Shown one piece after another: positions 26,301-38,223 of a DNA stretch of 64,000 nucleotides. The notes beneath the pieces were generated by a model. It was not told where the DNA came from. It was given only the letters and a program-made list of their open reading frames with translations, and did no database searches. The DNA is from Tetrahymena elliotti 4EA. Taxonomy: Eukaryota > Ciliophora > Oligohymenophorea > Hymenostomatida > Tetrahymenidae. Positions within the stretch are counted from its first letter, which is position 1. The number at the start of each line of letters is the position of its first letter. The stretch spans positions 868,001 to 932,000 of the forward strand of contig JH720296.1 in assembly GCA_000231825.2 (NCBI GenBank). The letters run 5' to 3'. Position numbers and translations under genes: made by a program.

Positions 26301-29123
26301 AACATATTTTTTACTAAATAAAATAGTATTAATGATGAATCAGTGAATACATCTGAAAATTAGATGAAAAATTCATTAGATAACATACCTGTTAATTAGC
26401 AACCCAAGACTAATGAAAAACCTAGTTTATTTAAAGAAAATTATCATAGTCATTTCTAAAATAAGGCTAATGAAGAAAGTAATAAGTAAACAACATAGCC
26501 TTCATCGAAGAACTCAAGCTTTTATAATAAAAAGCCTCTTTCATTTGTATTGCCTTATGATACTCAATTGATAACTAATAACTATTACTATAACTAGACA
26601 TCCCCTGCAAGCAATACATAAATATAAATAGGATTTGATTAAAAATTAGAAATGTCTCATCCAGCAAATAAAAATATATCTAATCTTTAACCAACAGCAG
26701 ATGAAAAACTTGATCATAAGTAAAATTAAGTACAATAGCAGCAATAGCAACAGCATTAGCTAGCAAGTTAGGCAGATAAGTTTCCTTAACAATATTAATT
26801 GTAATTATAATAATAAGCATGTTAGGATCATGATTAAATTAAGAATCTTTACTATAATTTACAAAATTAAAATGGTTTTTTGAGTTAATAGTAATATGAT
26901 TAAGAAAAATAGCTTTAAGGTTCAAGTTAATCTATTGATTTGTAGATAAGTAAAGGAAACAAACTAAGTGATTAAAAAATAAGCCAAAGCTTGAATTTAA
27001 ATGTTGATTATTCTTCTAATTAAAATATTGAAGTAAAATTTTAATTTTAAAATTATTTTAAAATAAATGTATTGTTATAAAATAAAGTAAGCAACAAAAT
27101 CTTAAATCAACGATGAGCAAAATAAATTATCTATGTCACAGAATAATAGTGCCTTATCTAAATCAGATCATAATTCATAAAAAACATAAAATAAGGGTTC
27201 AGGTTCAACTTATGATTCATTTTAAAATAACTCATAGTAAAGAAAGAAATCATATAATAATCTCCTAGATATTCCTTTAAGTACATTAGAATAACAAGAC
27301 ATAAAGGAAGAATATAATTCTATAAATGGAACACATAACATAGCAGAGTAATTTAAAATGAGAAATAAAATTCATGAAAAAGCTATAAACAGAGTAAATA
27401 TAACTCTAAAGTAAAGCAAGAAGAGAAATAAAAGCAATTCAAGAAATTTAGAAGATAGTTAAGATGATAGTGGTAGCGATGGTTCCTAGAGTGAATTAAA
27501 TTCTTCTAAAACTAAAGGTCCTATAGGAACAATAACATAAAGTAACCCAATTACACCTTCTAATTATACTAAGTAGAATAGGCATGGTTCTATGGATAAC
27601 TTAGATTCATATTCTAATAATACTCAAAATAACTCTAACTTTTCCAATTCATAAAATACCTATTTATAAAATGACCTTTAAAGAGGACAAAAATCAGAAG
27701 ATACTAAACAAGTAAATTTCTATCTTTTAAAATAGTTTTTTTATTTCCTTTTCAAATTAACCAAAATATAATTAATCAATTTTTTTCTTCTTTGATTTCT
27801 CCATCTTTAAGTCAATTCTTTTGATAAAAGGCTTTTTATAAAGCATATTACGGATAGTTTTTAATTTCATTTATTCTTTCTTCTTTGCTCTTTTAATTTC
27901 AATTTTAACTTATTAAGTTTTTTATTTTAGAATATTTTAAGAAAGCATTTTAAGTGATATTTTAATTTTTGAATTATTAGATTAACTAAATATATTCTTT
28001 TAATTATAATTTGACTGTCTAAATAATATTGAAAATCTATGTTAAAATTTTGAATTTTTTGATTATTGAATGAAATAAAAATAAAATTTTTTCTTGATAA
28101 AAAAACAGGAATAAATGGATAGTTCTTAGAGAAGCTATCATTATAAGGCCCCTTCAGATACGAGTGCCTTTATAAGATAGTAATATTTGATTAATTTTAC
28201 ACTAATTAAATGAATATTTATAAATAAAGATTATATCAAGATGATGCTTATAGAAAAAAATCTCCTTCAAAAACATCTGCTTAATATTGTAAAAATCTTG
28301 CCAAGAACTTATATAACTCAAATTAAAATAATTTGAGCCAATAAAAAAAACAAGATAAAAATTAAAATTCTTTTAATGCCTCGAAGCCATCATCTACTTA
28401 AGAATAAATGTATAGCTCTATCAATGAGAATACAAAAACTATACAAGCCTCCTCTTCAATAAATTAAAACTCATAAGACCAAAATAAATAATCGAATAAA
28501 AATTATATTTAAGTAACACAAGATAAATAAATTGACATAGAAGACCCGATGGGTAAAATACCTAAATTTATATTTTTGATTATTTTCTATCTCAAACAAA
28601 TTCAATAAAATTTATTAATGTAATCAAATAGTGTAAAAAGAATTCTCATAAATAGTTAGAAATCTTCTTAGATTAAAAAATGATACATCAAAGCTACACA
28701 GCTTATTAAATAAAAATGAAGTTAAAAGCATGAACACATCTTTAAATGCAAATATAACCCAAAAAATGCATAATAAACCAGGAAACATGACTACTACGAA
28801 TTCTCAATAGCAATAACAATAATAATAACAATAAAATAAGCATGACCAACTTTTTGAAAAGTAAATTTTAATATTTTTTGTGTTTTCTTCAAATAAATTT
28901 CTTTTTATTAAAGCACAATAAATTAATACACTTTATTATAAATAGGTTGTACTAGGAGATTGTAAATAAGTTTGATCTGAAGGAAACATCAAATAATACA
29001 AATAACAGCAATAATAACCTAAATGGAAGTGCTTCAAGCTCTACAAATCATTACAACTCTTATATGCATAACTCTCATCATTAATCAACATCTTCTTCTA
29101 GTTATTAATAAAAGCAATTTTGA
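23395..29123 (+). CDS. Giant Q/N/S-rich protein, ten exons
   Basis: Predicted 1565 residues. Exons: 23395-23770, 23908-23982, 24053-24325, 24381-25479, 25583-27032, 27088-27711, 28109-28179, 28230-28552, 28632-28860 and 28946-29123. All junctions are GT..AG and keep frame. Composition is dominated by Gln, Asn and Ser, with polyglutamine blocks near residues 195-215 and in exon 5 written with all four Gln codons. No globular domain stands out. The most ordered piece is the C-terminal IVRNLLRLKNDTSKLHSLL followed by LFEKLYQEIVNKF. A prion-like, disordered protein is inferred; I do not recognise the family. The intron at 27712-28108 (397 nt) is longer than most. The start is uncertain because an upstream exon may exist at 23048. 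Confidence 0.75.
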
Positions 29124-29363
29124 ATAATTATAGTTAAAATAGTTTATTAAAAATTTGTATTAATATATGTTTTAAATTAATGTCACTAATCGTATTAATT
29201 AATTGTGTATTCATATAATGATCAGATAATTATAAATTTATATGCTTGCTCTATTAATTATTTTTTTTATTATAAATTAATCTTATTAATCAAAAATTAT
29301 ATAAAGATATATAAAAACCATTCAAACTATTAATCAAAACAATTTTAGATAAAATTTATAAAA

Positions 29364-32064
29364 ATGTCTTAAATGATGGAAAGAAAGCAATAATAAAAGG
29401 TTAGTTATTTTAAGCTTGAAAAAATTGGCTAAGGGAGCTTTTGTAAGGTGTACAAAGGAGTAGACCTCAATAATGAGCCTTTAGCAATTAAGGTTATAAA
29501 CAAGGAGGAAGGAAATAAACTAAATCCATAAATGAATTAAATGATTCAAGAAGAGGTTAGAGTGATGAAATTATTGAATAAAGGCAACACAGAACACATT
29601 TTAAAATATATTGATAGTGCTGAGGACTCCTAAAACAAATATATCATTACAGAGCTTTGCAAAAAGGAAACACTTTATGATTTACTTTTAGAAGAAAAAC
29701 GATTCACTGAAAATAGAGCACTTTTTTACTTTTTTTAGATAAAAGACGGTATCTATTGGATGCATTACCATGGAATAGCTCATCGAGAGTAATTTATTTC
29801 TAATATTAATATACTTTCTTAGAACTAATTTATCTATTTTTTTATTAAAATAAATCTTACAGAAAATATTCTTTTTTCTCTGTTAGAATATTTTAAGATA
29901 TCTATATATTAATTATCAAATAGATAAATGAACAATCAATTTTACTGAGATTACTATTGAGAATTTTTTAATAAATTATAAATTCATGCAAATAATATGA
30001 AAATAATAAATAAAAAAATCTAATTTTTTACATAATTTTTCAAAATTCTCCTCACAAAACAAATAATTTTTTAATTAAAACTTTTGAAAAATATCCCTAT
30101 TATAATTTTTAATTATTTAATATTTATCAATATCTGGTTTAATAAATTTATTTATTTTGAGAAAGTTGTACTTTACATAACTTAAGTTTTAGGGTAAAAA
30201 AAGATTATTTTCAATTATAGATTTTTGTTCAGATTTGTTCTTTTTCATATTAAATTTCACTGCAATATTTATCAGAAATAAATTATAATATTGTTTATTA
30301 ATTTTTAATTTAATTTCACTCATTTTAATTCTAATAGCATCAAACTGCCTAATATATTGATTGGTCTTGATCAAAAAATTAAGATAGCTGATTTTGGATT
30401 TTCAAAAGAATAAGATGGGGATTTAGTGACTGTATTAGGTACTATGACAACAGTAGCACCTGAAGTTTTAATGAAAAAAGGATATACTTTAAAAGCAGTA
30501 ACTATTAATTTGTAAAAAAATAAATGTTTATAATTATTATTATAACTAGGATATTTTTAGTTTGGGTTAGATTTTATGCAAAATGCTTTTTGGTGACTAT
30601 CTATTTGTAATACAAGATTACTTTGCACATTTTTAATATCTTTAGGAATCCATAGATACAAATTTAGAAAACTCTTGTTAAAAATTTAATATATCTGAAT
30701 AAACTAAAATTTTGCTTAGCTAAATGCTGAGAGTTAATCCATAGGAAAGGATTGATATTGTCCAAATAAATGAAATGTACCCACTTGGAATCTATAAAAA
30801 CTTTTAATTTAGTAAAGAAAGCCCATAAGAACAGCTAAGTAGTTAACTAAGAAATAAATAATAAGCTCAAAAATAAGTTAATGAAAGAATAAAAAAAAAT
30901 AGTATTCAAATATTTAATAGTTAAGGAAGTTTTAATTCATCAAAATCATCAAAAGAAAACTCTAAAAAGATATCTGGGTCTTAAAACAAAACTTAATAAA
31001 CTACATAGCAAAATATCTAATAATAAATTACAGTAAATTATAAAAAATCAGAGAAAGAATCAATATAACTAATAGAATATAATAGTTTTAGCTGTAGTGG
31101 TAAGATAGGATCATAAAAACAAATTTAATAAAAAAGTGGTATGATGAAAAATGCTTAAGTTCCAACTATATAAACGAATCTAAAGGCTAGTGGTTAAAAA
31201 GAGAGTTCTTTTAAAATATATAACAATTAAAATTAAAATAAAAATCTAGGTTCATCTAGATATATGAGCAATTAAAAATCTGAGAATAAATCTCATTCCT
31301 AATTAGAAATTTAAAACTAAAATTATACAAAACATGCTTAAAGTTCTTAATCTACTTTAAATCGAGCCAATTAGAGTAATTAAGAAAGTAATAAAGATCG
31401 AAAAAGCCAGAAATCTTTTAACTCAAGTTATACTGTACAATAAAATGTAAAAAAAACAACCTATGCTAAAGTACAAAAATTAGATGATGATGAATTCAAA
31501 AAATAAAATGAACTGTGTAAACAGAAAGCAATAGAGAAAGAAGTGTTTTTCAAGTTAATAGATTACATTGAATAATTAAGGTCAATTTAAAATTTTATCT
31601 ATTAAAAATATAATGAACTGAAATAAAATGATAACAAAAAAATGTTTTTGTGGGATTATGTTGTCTTTCTAGGATTATTATAAATTTAGAATATACAAAA
31701 TATTTAAGAAAACAAGCATTATATTAATAAAGAGTATTAAAATCTTAGTACTGCAGATTTCTATCATTAATAGAAATAAAAATTAGAAAAACAAAGAAAA
31801 GATAATTTGAAGTTTAGTGTAAATTTGAAAGTAACTAGTGAGGAACTAAAAAATAGATTATCACTTTTAAAAAATGAGTAGAAATAACAAAATGATCAAC
31901 TTTTAGCTTTTATTGATATATTTTAATAATAAATAGATGAACATGAACAATAAAATAAATATGAAGAAATTAATTTAGAAGATTTAAATAATAAGTTGGA
32001 TCAGCAAAATAGTAAGATTAGTAGAGAATAGCAATAAAATAATCAGATGTTCAAAAAATTGTGA
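29364..32064 (+). CDS. Ser/Thr protein kinase, ULK/Atg1-like
   Basis: Predicted 699 residues; exons 29364-29788, 30338-30497 and 30550-32064. The kinase domain spans about residues 15-270: GQGSFCKVY glycine loop, K43 (AIKV), HRDIKLPN with catalytic D142, DFG at 160-162, activation segment LGTMTTVAPEVL, then DIFSLGQILCKMLFG. All catalytic residues are present, so an active kinase is expected. The HRDIKLPN/ADFGFSK and APE pattern recalls the ULK/Atg1 and related ciliate kinases, but I am not sure of the subfamily. A Q/S-rich region follows, and from about residue 490 a charged helical C-terminus with coiled-coil character (KVTSEELKNRL). The first intron splits the HRD aspartate codon and is 549 nt long. 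The start is the first ATG after the intergenic gap. Confidence 0.88.
29789..30337 (+). other. Unusually long intron inside the HRD codon
   Basis: GT at 29789-29790 and AG at 30336-30337 flank 549 nt, about ten times the usual length here. Removing it joins GA to C to give the aspartate of HRD and continues IKLPNIL, so the boundaries are well fixed. The interior is A/T-rich with no ORF of coding character and no RNA gene that I recognise. Confidence 0.85.
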
Positions 32065-33453
32065 TAGAATTATTATTAATGAAATGCCTAAATTTAGTTT
32101 TGTTGATAATTATGTTAATTAAAATTTACCAATATTGCAATTATATTTCACTTAAAATCAATTCATTGAATTTGAATTCGTGTATATGAAATTTCATTTT
32201 AAAACCAGAGTATAAAAAAATATCTACCTTGTCTTACTATTTTCATGATTTTTTTTGATAGGAAATAAAGCTATTTTTTAAAAAATAATATTCATTTGAT
32301 AGGTGTTAAAAAAACTAAAATAAGAAGTATTTTAGGAAATATTTATGCTGTATTTGTTTTTTATGTAAATAAATTTGCAATTATATTATTTTTTTGTAAA
32401 TTTGCATTGATAAATTTAATAAATTTTGTGTCAATCAATTTTTGTTTGATATTTTTACTTTTTAATGCTTTTATTGATAATTATTTATTTTTATTCTTTT
32501 TAATATTATTTGTATTATTTTTAACATACAGTTTTAGGTTTTAAGTAGATTTATAAATATTAGTAGTTATTTTATTGATGAGATAAGATAATGTAGTAAT
32601 TCTAATAAATATGTTTGCTAAAGAGGAAAAAGATATTTTTCAAAAAAAGGTTGTTAATGTATTGATCTTGAAGCTAGTTTTTTTAGTTGCTTTTGAAAGA
32701 GGGACATTTATCCAGATTGTAAGTAATAATAATTAATTTAGAAGTAGAGAAAAAAAATTTATATTCTTGTTTATATTTACTGGGTTTTTTGATTTTCCTA
32801 AATATATTCAAGATGATATTTATTATTGCAAAATCATTTTATGGTCATTTTGTTAAAAAATTTAGTTTTTATTATATTCTGATGATGATATCATTAGATT
32901 CAACTGCTGTTTGAAGATTAAGATAATAATCATTCTTTAAATTACCCAATAAACCAGCCCGGTCTGTTGTGTAAAATGATTATTACCTAAAATCTAAATA
33001 TTTTTAATGAAGCTAAAAAACTAGATGTTTGTTAAGCAAATTAAATAAATATGCATCTTTTCTTTTTCTTTTTCATTTTCTTTTTTTACTTTTAATTCTT
33101 ATTATTTAATTTATTAATTGATTATTTTTAACAGCTAATTTTTCTTATTGATTTTTTATGGAGAGTTAAAGAAGATATTCAATATAGATAGATAGATCAG
33201 TATTTTTCAATAAAAATTAGAAAGATAGATTAAATAAGATAATAAAGCAAATAAATAAAAATAACTAATTAATATTTAGCGGGGAATATTTGTGTTTATT
33301 AATTATAGATAAATTATCATCAAGCATAAAGAAAATAAAATAAATATATGCATTTGTATTATTTGATAAGATTTCAATTTTTAAATTAATTCATTGATAT
33401 TTTTAAAAAGTCAGAACTTATTTAAATTTAAAAAATATTTTAACTTTTTAGAA
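32065..33453. other. Intergenic T-rich stretch with a stem-loop
   Basis: A T-rich run at 32296-32544 gives only hydrophobic low-complexity frames and is not a gene. A more GC-rich patch at about 32939-32975 sits in the loop of an inverted repeat, listed separately. The remainder looks like promoter and 5' UTR of the four-pass membrane protein gene. Confidence 0.5.
32924..32985. repeat. 11-bp inverted repeat with GC-richer loop
   Basis: TAATAATCATT at 32924-32934 is exactly complementary to AATGATTATTA at 32975-32985. The arms enclose a 40-nt loop that includes an AGCCCGG patch, unusual in this AT-rich spacer. Two more pairs (32921-32922 with 32987-32988) extend the stem past one mismatch. 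A TGATGATGAT string lies about 40 nt upstream. It could be a structured RNA or a chance hairpin. Confidence 0.4.
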
Positions 33454-34692
33454 ATGATTCTAAACAATAGATAAGTAAAAAACCAATTCTTCTTAGCTTT
33501 AAATTTAACTCTCATTTCTGATCAAAAGATCTCATATTTATTTCAAAAATATTTCATATTATTAGAAAAATACAACAAATTGTTATTTTACAAAAAATTA
33601 GGAAAGCGCTGCTGAAGAGAAATAGCCATTAAATTAAAATGAATAAGAACAATAAAGTATAGCAGCATAAAACTAATAGGCTGAATAAGCTCAATAAGCA
33701 TAATAAGAGATTGCTAATTCAAGAAAAAAATAAACTGCTCTTCAATCTTCAATTTAAACTGCAATAAATAGACTTAAATTCTTAATTTCATTCACAATGC
33801 TTATAGATGTTATTGGAGCTGAACTTTTATGGTAAATTAATTTATGTTATTTATTAACCATTTGAAGTAATTATTTATTAATACAAAATTAAGTGGATTA
33901 ACATAAGTCTGCTACTTCAATGGTATAGAATCCCCTAAATTTTTGAGCTAATCTCTACTCTTGTTTATGGCTCTTACAATCATTTTCTTAGTTATTGCAT
34001 ATAAGTTTATTAGTGTTTTAAACAAAGAATGGATTAAAATTTTAAAATTCCTGCTCTTTTTCTGGGCAATCACTCAGATTGTATTTGCAATTGCTTCCTT
34101 TGCTTATGCTTTTTCAAGTGATCAATAAAGTGATTTTTATGTTAGTTACAATCATTTTTCATAGATAACATAATAATACTACTAAGATAAATGTAAAAAC
34201 GAGGTAATAGAAACTTGTTTAAAAGATAGATATAAAACTAATGTAACCTTGATTGCAATATTCCATTTAATTACAGGTAGCTAGCTTAAAAAAACAAATT
34301 TAAATTAGATTTTTATCATTTTCAAAATTATTAATTAGGAATCTTTGTACTTATCATATTTGGATTTCTAATTAATCTAGAAGTTCCTCCTAGCTTCAGG
34401 CCAATTTCAACATCTATCAAAATGGGATATGAAAAATGTAATATTACAAAAAGCAAATAAATAAATGAATAAATATTAAATATTTTATTATTTAGCATTT
34501 ATCATAGTTGACTCAAGATATACTAGAACAAAATAAAAAAAGCTCTAGTAAGAAAACGATTAACCAGAGTCATAAATTCCTTCTTAATAAGACATAGAGG
34601 ATCCAAAGAATAATTAGATGGAAAATAATTTATAAAATTTAAATGAAGACCCAGATAAAAGACCTTTTGGTCATTTAAGAAAACCATATTGA
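33454..34692 (+). CDS. Four-pass membrane protein, tetraspanin-like layout
   Basis: Predicted 309 residues; exons 33454-33474, 33602-33831, 33894-34276, 34339-34437 and 34496-34692. The first exon is only 21 nt (MILNNRQ). Residues 8-58 are Gln/Ala-rich and soluble. Four hydrophobic segments follow: about 60-85 (FTMLIDVIGAELLCGL), 105-127 (LLLFMALTIIFLVIAYKF), 133-158 (FLLFFWAITQIVFAIASFAY) and 200-225 (LIAIFHLITGIFVLIIFGFL). The loop between segments three and four carries two Cys (CKNEVIETC). The C-terminal tail is soluble, with Gln, Asp and Pro. The topology resembles tetraspanins, but the CCG motif is absent and the loop is short, so I call only the layout. Function unknown. Confidence 0.78.
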
Positions 34693-35422
34693 AAAAATTG
34701 AAATAGAGATATATTAACAAAAAATTTCTAATTAAAATAATTAATGTTACATAAATATATTTGTTGTAAATAATTCTTATTTTCTATAGAACCAATACCA
34801 GGCATTTTGTTCATTCATATTAGATAGAAAAATAGCTTTAATAAAAATTTATATAGAAAGCTTAGTAAAGTAAATAGAGATTCAGATATACATTTAAATA
34901 TTTATTCTCTTTTTAATTTATTCTAATTTGCAATAATTTCTATCTATTGTTTTTTTTAATTAAAAATAAGATACATTTATACTAACAAGCAGTAAAAAAA
35001 GCTTAAATAGATTGTAAAAATAATATTAATCTATCTGAATACTTTTAGTAAATTAATAACTAAAAAATTTTCAATTTATTTTATTTGATACCTAATCAAA
35101 CTTAGTAAATTTAAAAAAGAATTTTAATATTAACTGAAATGAAATTTATTAATTTATATTCTAAGAGGCAAACATAAAGCAAATAGAAAATAAATTTCAT
35201 GTTTTTAATTATTATAAACTTCTAATTATTGATATTATCTATGCTATTATTACTTTTGAGTAAATTAATACTAAAAAATTTTGATTTATAATAGTTCATA
35301 TAAAATCAATTTAAAAAAAATAAATAAACACCAAAAAACCAGGTGAAAAAAGTAAAAGACTCAAAAATTAAACAAAATAAAAATAAACTGTAAACTGTAA
35401 AACTGTATGTAGCCGAATAGGC

Positions 35423-35438
35423 AGTACCCTAGGGTACT
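35423..35438. repeat. 16-bp perfect palindrome
   Basis: AGTACCCTAGGGTACT is its own reverse complement. It lies 26 bp beyond the stop codon of the minus-strand coiled-coil gene and directly beside an AT dinucleotide run. Six consecutive G/C-containing positions at its centre are unusual for this spacer. It may be a 3'-end processing or protein-binding site, or a chance symmetry. Confidence 0.6.
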
Positions 35439-35440
35439 AT

Positions 35441-35461
35441 ACATATATATATATATATATA
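35441..35461. repeat. AT dinucleotide microsatellite
   Basis: About ten uninterrupted AT/TA units next to the palindrome and just before the stop codon of the convergent coiled-coil gene. Confidence 0.85.
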
Positions 35462-35463
35462 AA

Positions 35464-37251
35464 TCAATTTTAGTAAATTTAGAAAACTTTCTTCTTTAAT
35501 TGTCCTAATTAATTCTCTGTTTCATGAATTTTGTTCATTTCATTTTCAAGATTCTCATTTATGTTTTTCATTAATTCACCAAGCTAAAAAAAGTATGATT
35601 AATATAAACTAAAAAATAAATTATTTAGATTTACCTTCAATTCAAGACTTTTAATTATGTACAAGCTCTATTCTTATTGTTATGTCATATGGTTTTTTTC
35701 TATATTTCTGTTAAAAATATCAAAATAAGATAATTTATTTTAAAACAAGTTAAATTTATTCTTACTAGTTTATTTAATCTAAGATAATGAATTTCTCTTC
35801 AATTTTTTTAATTTCATTTGCATACTTTTTTTTACTTTTTTAATAATAATAATCTTTAAGAAAGACTCAAATATTAAATTCTTTTTTACGTTCCTGCTAG
35901 TTGATATTTAAGATTAACATTCTTTTCAAGCAAATAATCAATTTCTTTTTATTTTTTGTCTAATTTTTATTTATCATGTACCTACTGCTATTCTAATTCT
36001 AAGGCTAGTTGTTAACAATCCTTTTTAAATTTGTAAATATAAATATTTGCAAAAATTAATTTGTAATTTTTTTTACTTGATTAATAGAATGGATTTCTTG
36101 AGTGATTCTGACTGTATTTTCCTTATCAAAAGATTCTAAATCTTCAATAAAGCACTCCTATTCTAGTATGTTGATGATAACTTATTGCTCTAATTATGAA
36201 AGTTGCTTTTCACTCAATTCATCATGAACTCTTGTAGTTATTTTGTTTTTTCTTTCTAAATTAGAAATATACTCGACATCACATCTTAAGCTTCCTATTT
36301 CCTTATTATTAATTTTAAATTTTATATTAGAATATTTTTTTTATTTAATTTTATTAATTATTTTATTAAAATGATTTCAACATATTTAGTGAATAATTTC
36401 AAAATAATTTTGAGAATAAGTTTAAGACTTAAATATTTTTTAGATTTTAGGGTTTTTTGAGAAATCAAAAATGGTAGGTGAAAGAGAAAAAGAAAAATTA
36501 CTTTGTAAATGTTTCTCATTTCAGCATTAAGATCTGAGCGGAGGTTGTCCAGCTTTTCAAAACAGATGCTTTTGATTTCAGACATTAATTCTTACTTAAA
36601 AGAGAAAAGTTCTTCTCTTGAGACTTGGTTTTATTAGATAGTAGAAACATTCATAGATTCTAAAGGAGAAGTGTTAGATTTAATTGAATAAAGTTGATTT
36701 TTAAAGTCATTTTTCTACTTTTCTAATTTTACTTCCAGACTTCTTTGGATTGTTTAAGATTCTTCCTTTAACTTTGCTTCATACCATCTATGAACATTAT
36801 TGAAGTTGATTTCTAGATCTTTTAGTTATTAGTTAAGAGTATCAACATTCTTACTTAGCTTTGCTGTTTCTAACTTCTACAATGGATTTTTGTCTACCTT
36901 CTCTTTGAGTCTTTATTCCACTATCCTCTCTACCTTAACTTATCTGTTTTCAAATTCTTCAAATTTTTTAGTGACGTTTTTCAAAGTTGTGTCATATTTT
37001 TGAATAGCAGGAAGATATTCGGCAAATTAAAGTAAGGGCATAAGAGCATCTTACTAAACACACAGACGATTTAAATTGCTTTCTAAATAATTTAATTTAT
37101 TTTCAGGGCAAACTTACTAAGAAGAATTAAATCCTCCACAATTTTAGTTGATGATGTTCTACATTACATCTTTCTTGCAATTTTCTTTGAAGGCAGAAGA
37201 AGAGTGACTGCTTCTGTTTGTTTACTAACCTACCTTATTAGTGTTTTTCAT
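35464..37251 (-). CDS. Coiled-coil protein
   Basis: Predicted 455 residues. Exons from the 5' end: 37251-36502, 36301-36077, 36020-35890, 35834-35766, 35707-35635 and 35583-35464. All five introns are GT..AG on the minus strand and preserve frame. After a Ser/Asn-rich start (MKNTNKVGQQTNRSS) nearly the whole chain is predicted coiled coil, with stretches such as FEEFENRQVKVERIVEQRL and QQVHDKQKLDKKQKEIDYLL. It contains no globular domain, membrane helix or motor signature. A structural or scaffolding role is likely, but I do not recognise the family. Its 5' end faces the ASH-like gene across 0.97 kb, so the two may share a promoter region. Confidence 0.78.
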
Positions 37252-38223
37252 TTTATTATGTTTTTAATTTTTAGTTGAAAAATATTAACTTATTAATTCT
37301 TAATTTCTTTAATCAAATTATAAAAACACTCTCTTCTAATCAATCTGATATGTATATTTATCATATAGACTCATTCAAATAAGATGATTAGATGAATTTT
37401 TGATTGCAAACATATTTCTAACGAATTCCTGAGATCCTTTATAATCAATCAGTAATATTTAATAATAACAGTAAATTTTTAACATTTCAAAATGATCTTA
37501 ATCTCAGTTGAGTAAATTCTCAAAATTAATTAATATTAATTAGAATACAAAATTTCAATATTTCAAAAGTCATTTTACTCACTATTGAAATAAATCAAAT
37601 CGATCACATTTCAAATATTTATTATCTTAGTACAATTATTAAAAATTTAAATAAATAATTCCAATTTTTTACACAACTTTTTTTCTTTTATAAATAATAA
37701 TCCCACATATATTAAATATTTATATACTTTAACTTAGAAGATTCATCATATTTTTATTTTTAAATAGAAAAAAAACAAAAATTATGATTTAAGTAGTAAA
37801 ATATTTTCCACTCTCCTCTAATCTCTAATGATAATTGAAACAAAAGGATTTATTAATCTTTGAAAAACAAAATTTCAATCAAATATCAATTTTATCACCT
37901 TTTTCATTTCCAAAAATTAATAATCCTGCTTAATCAAATATTAAAATGTTTTTACTTAAAAAGATTAATTACGTTTTTATTGTTTTTTACATACAAAAAA
38001 AAAATTACCACTTAAATTGTAAAATAATTTATACTAATGCTTAAGATTAAAATATACCTTATATTAATCATGATTTATTTTAAATTTTTGCACAATAATA
38101 AATAGATATAAAGATTTATTAACAAATTCTTTATTTTAAAAATTCAAATTTTTTAAAGTGGTATTCATATATCCATTCAATAGTTAATATTTTTTTTACT
38201 ACTAAAAGTAGAAGGGTAAATAA
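37252..38223. other. Divergent intergenic region
   Basis: Lies between the start codons of the minus-strand coiled-coil gene and the plus-strand ASH-like gene. It is AT-rich, without ORFs or repeats that I can see. It must carry both promoters and 5' UTRs. Confidence 0.6.

Larger units (their letters stand above)
34693..35463. other. Convergent intergenic spacer
   Basis: Separates the stops of the plus-strand membrane protein gene and the minus-strand coiled-coil gene. It holds a palindrome and an AT dinucleotide run near its right end (listed separately) and a short CTGTAAA repeat at about 35388-35407. No ORF of note. Confidence 0.6.

Noticed and set aside
32296..32544. 82-codon hydrophobic frame on the plus strand
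   Set aside because: It is produced by T-rich low-complexity DNA between genes. There is no codon structure and no neighbouring exon.
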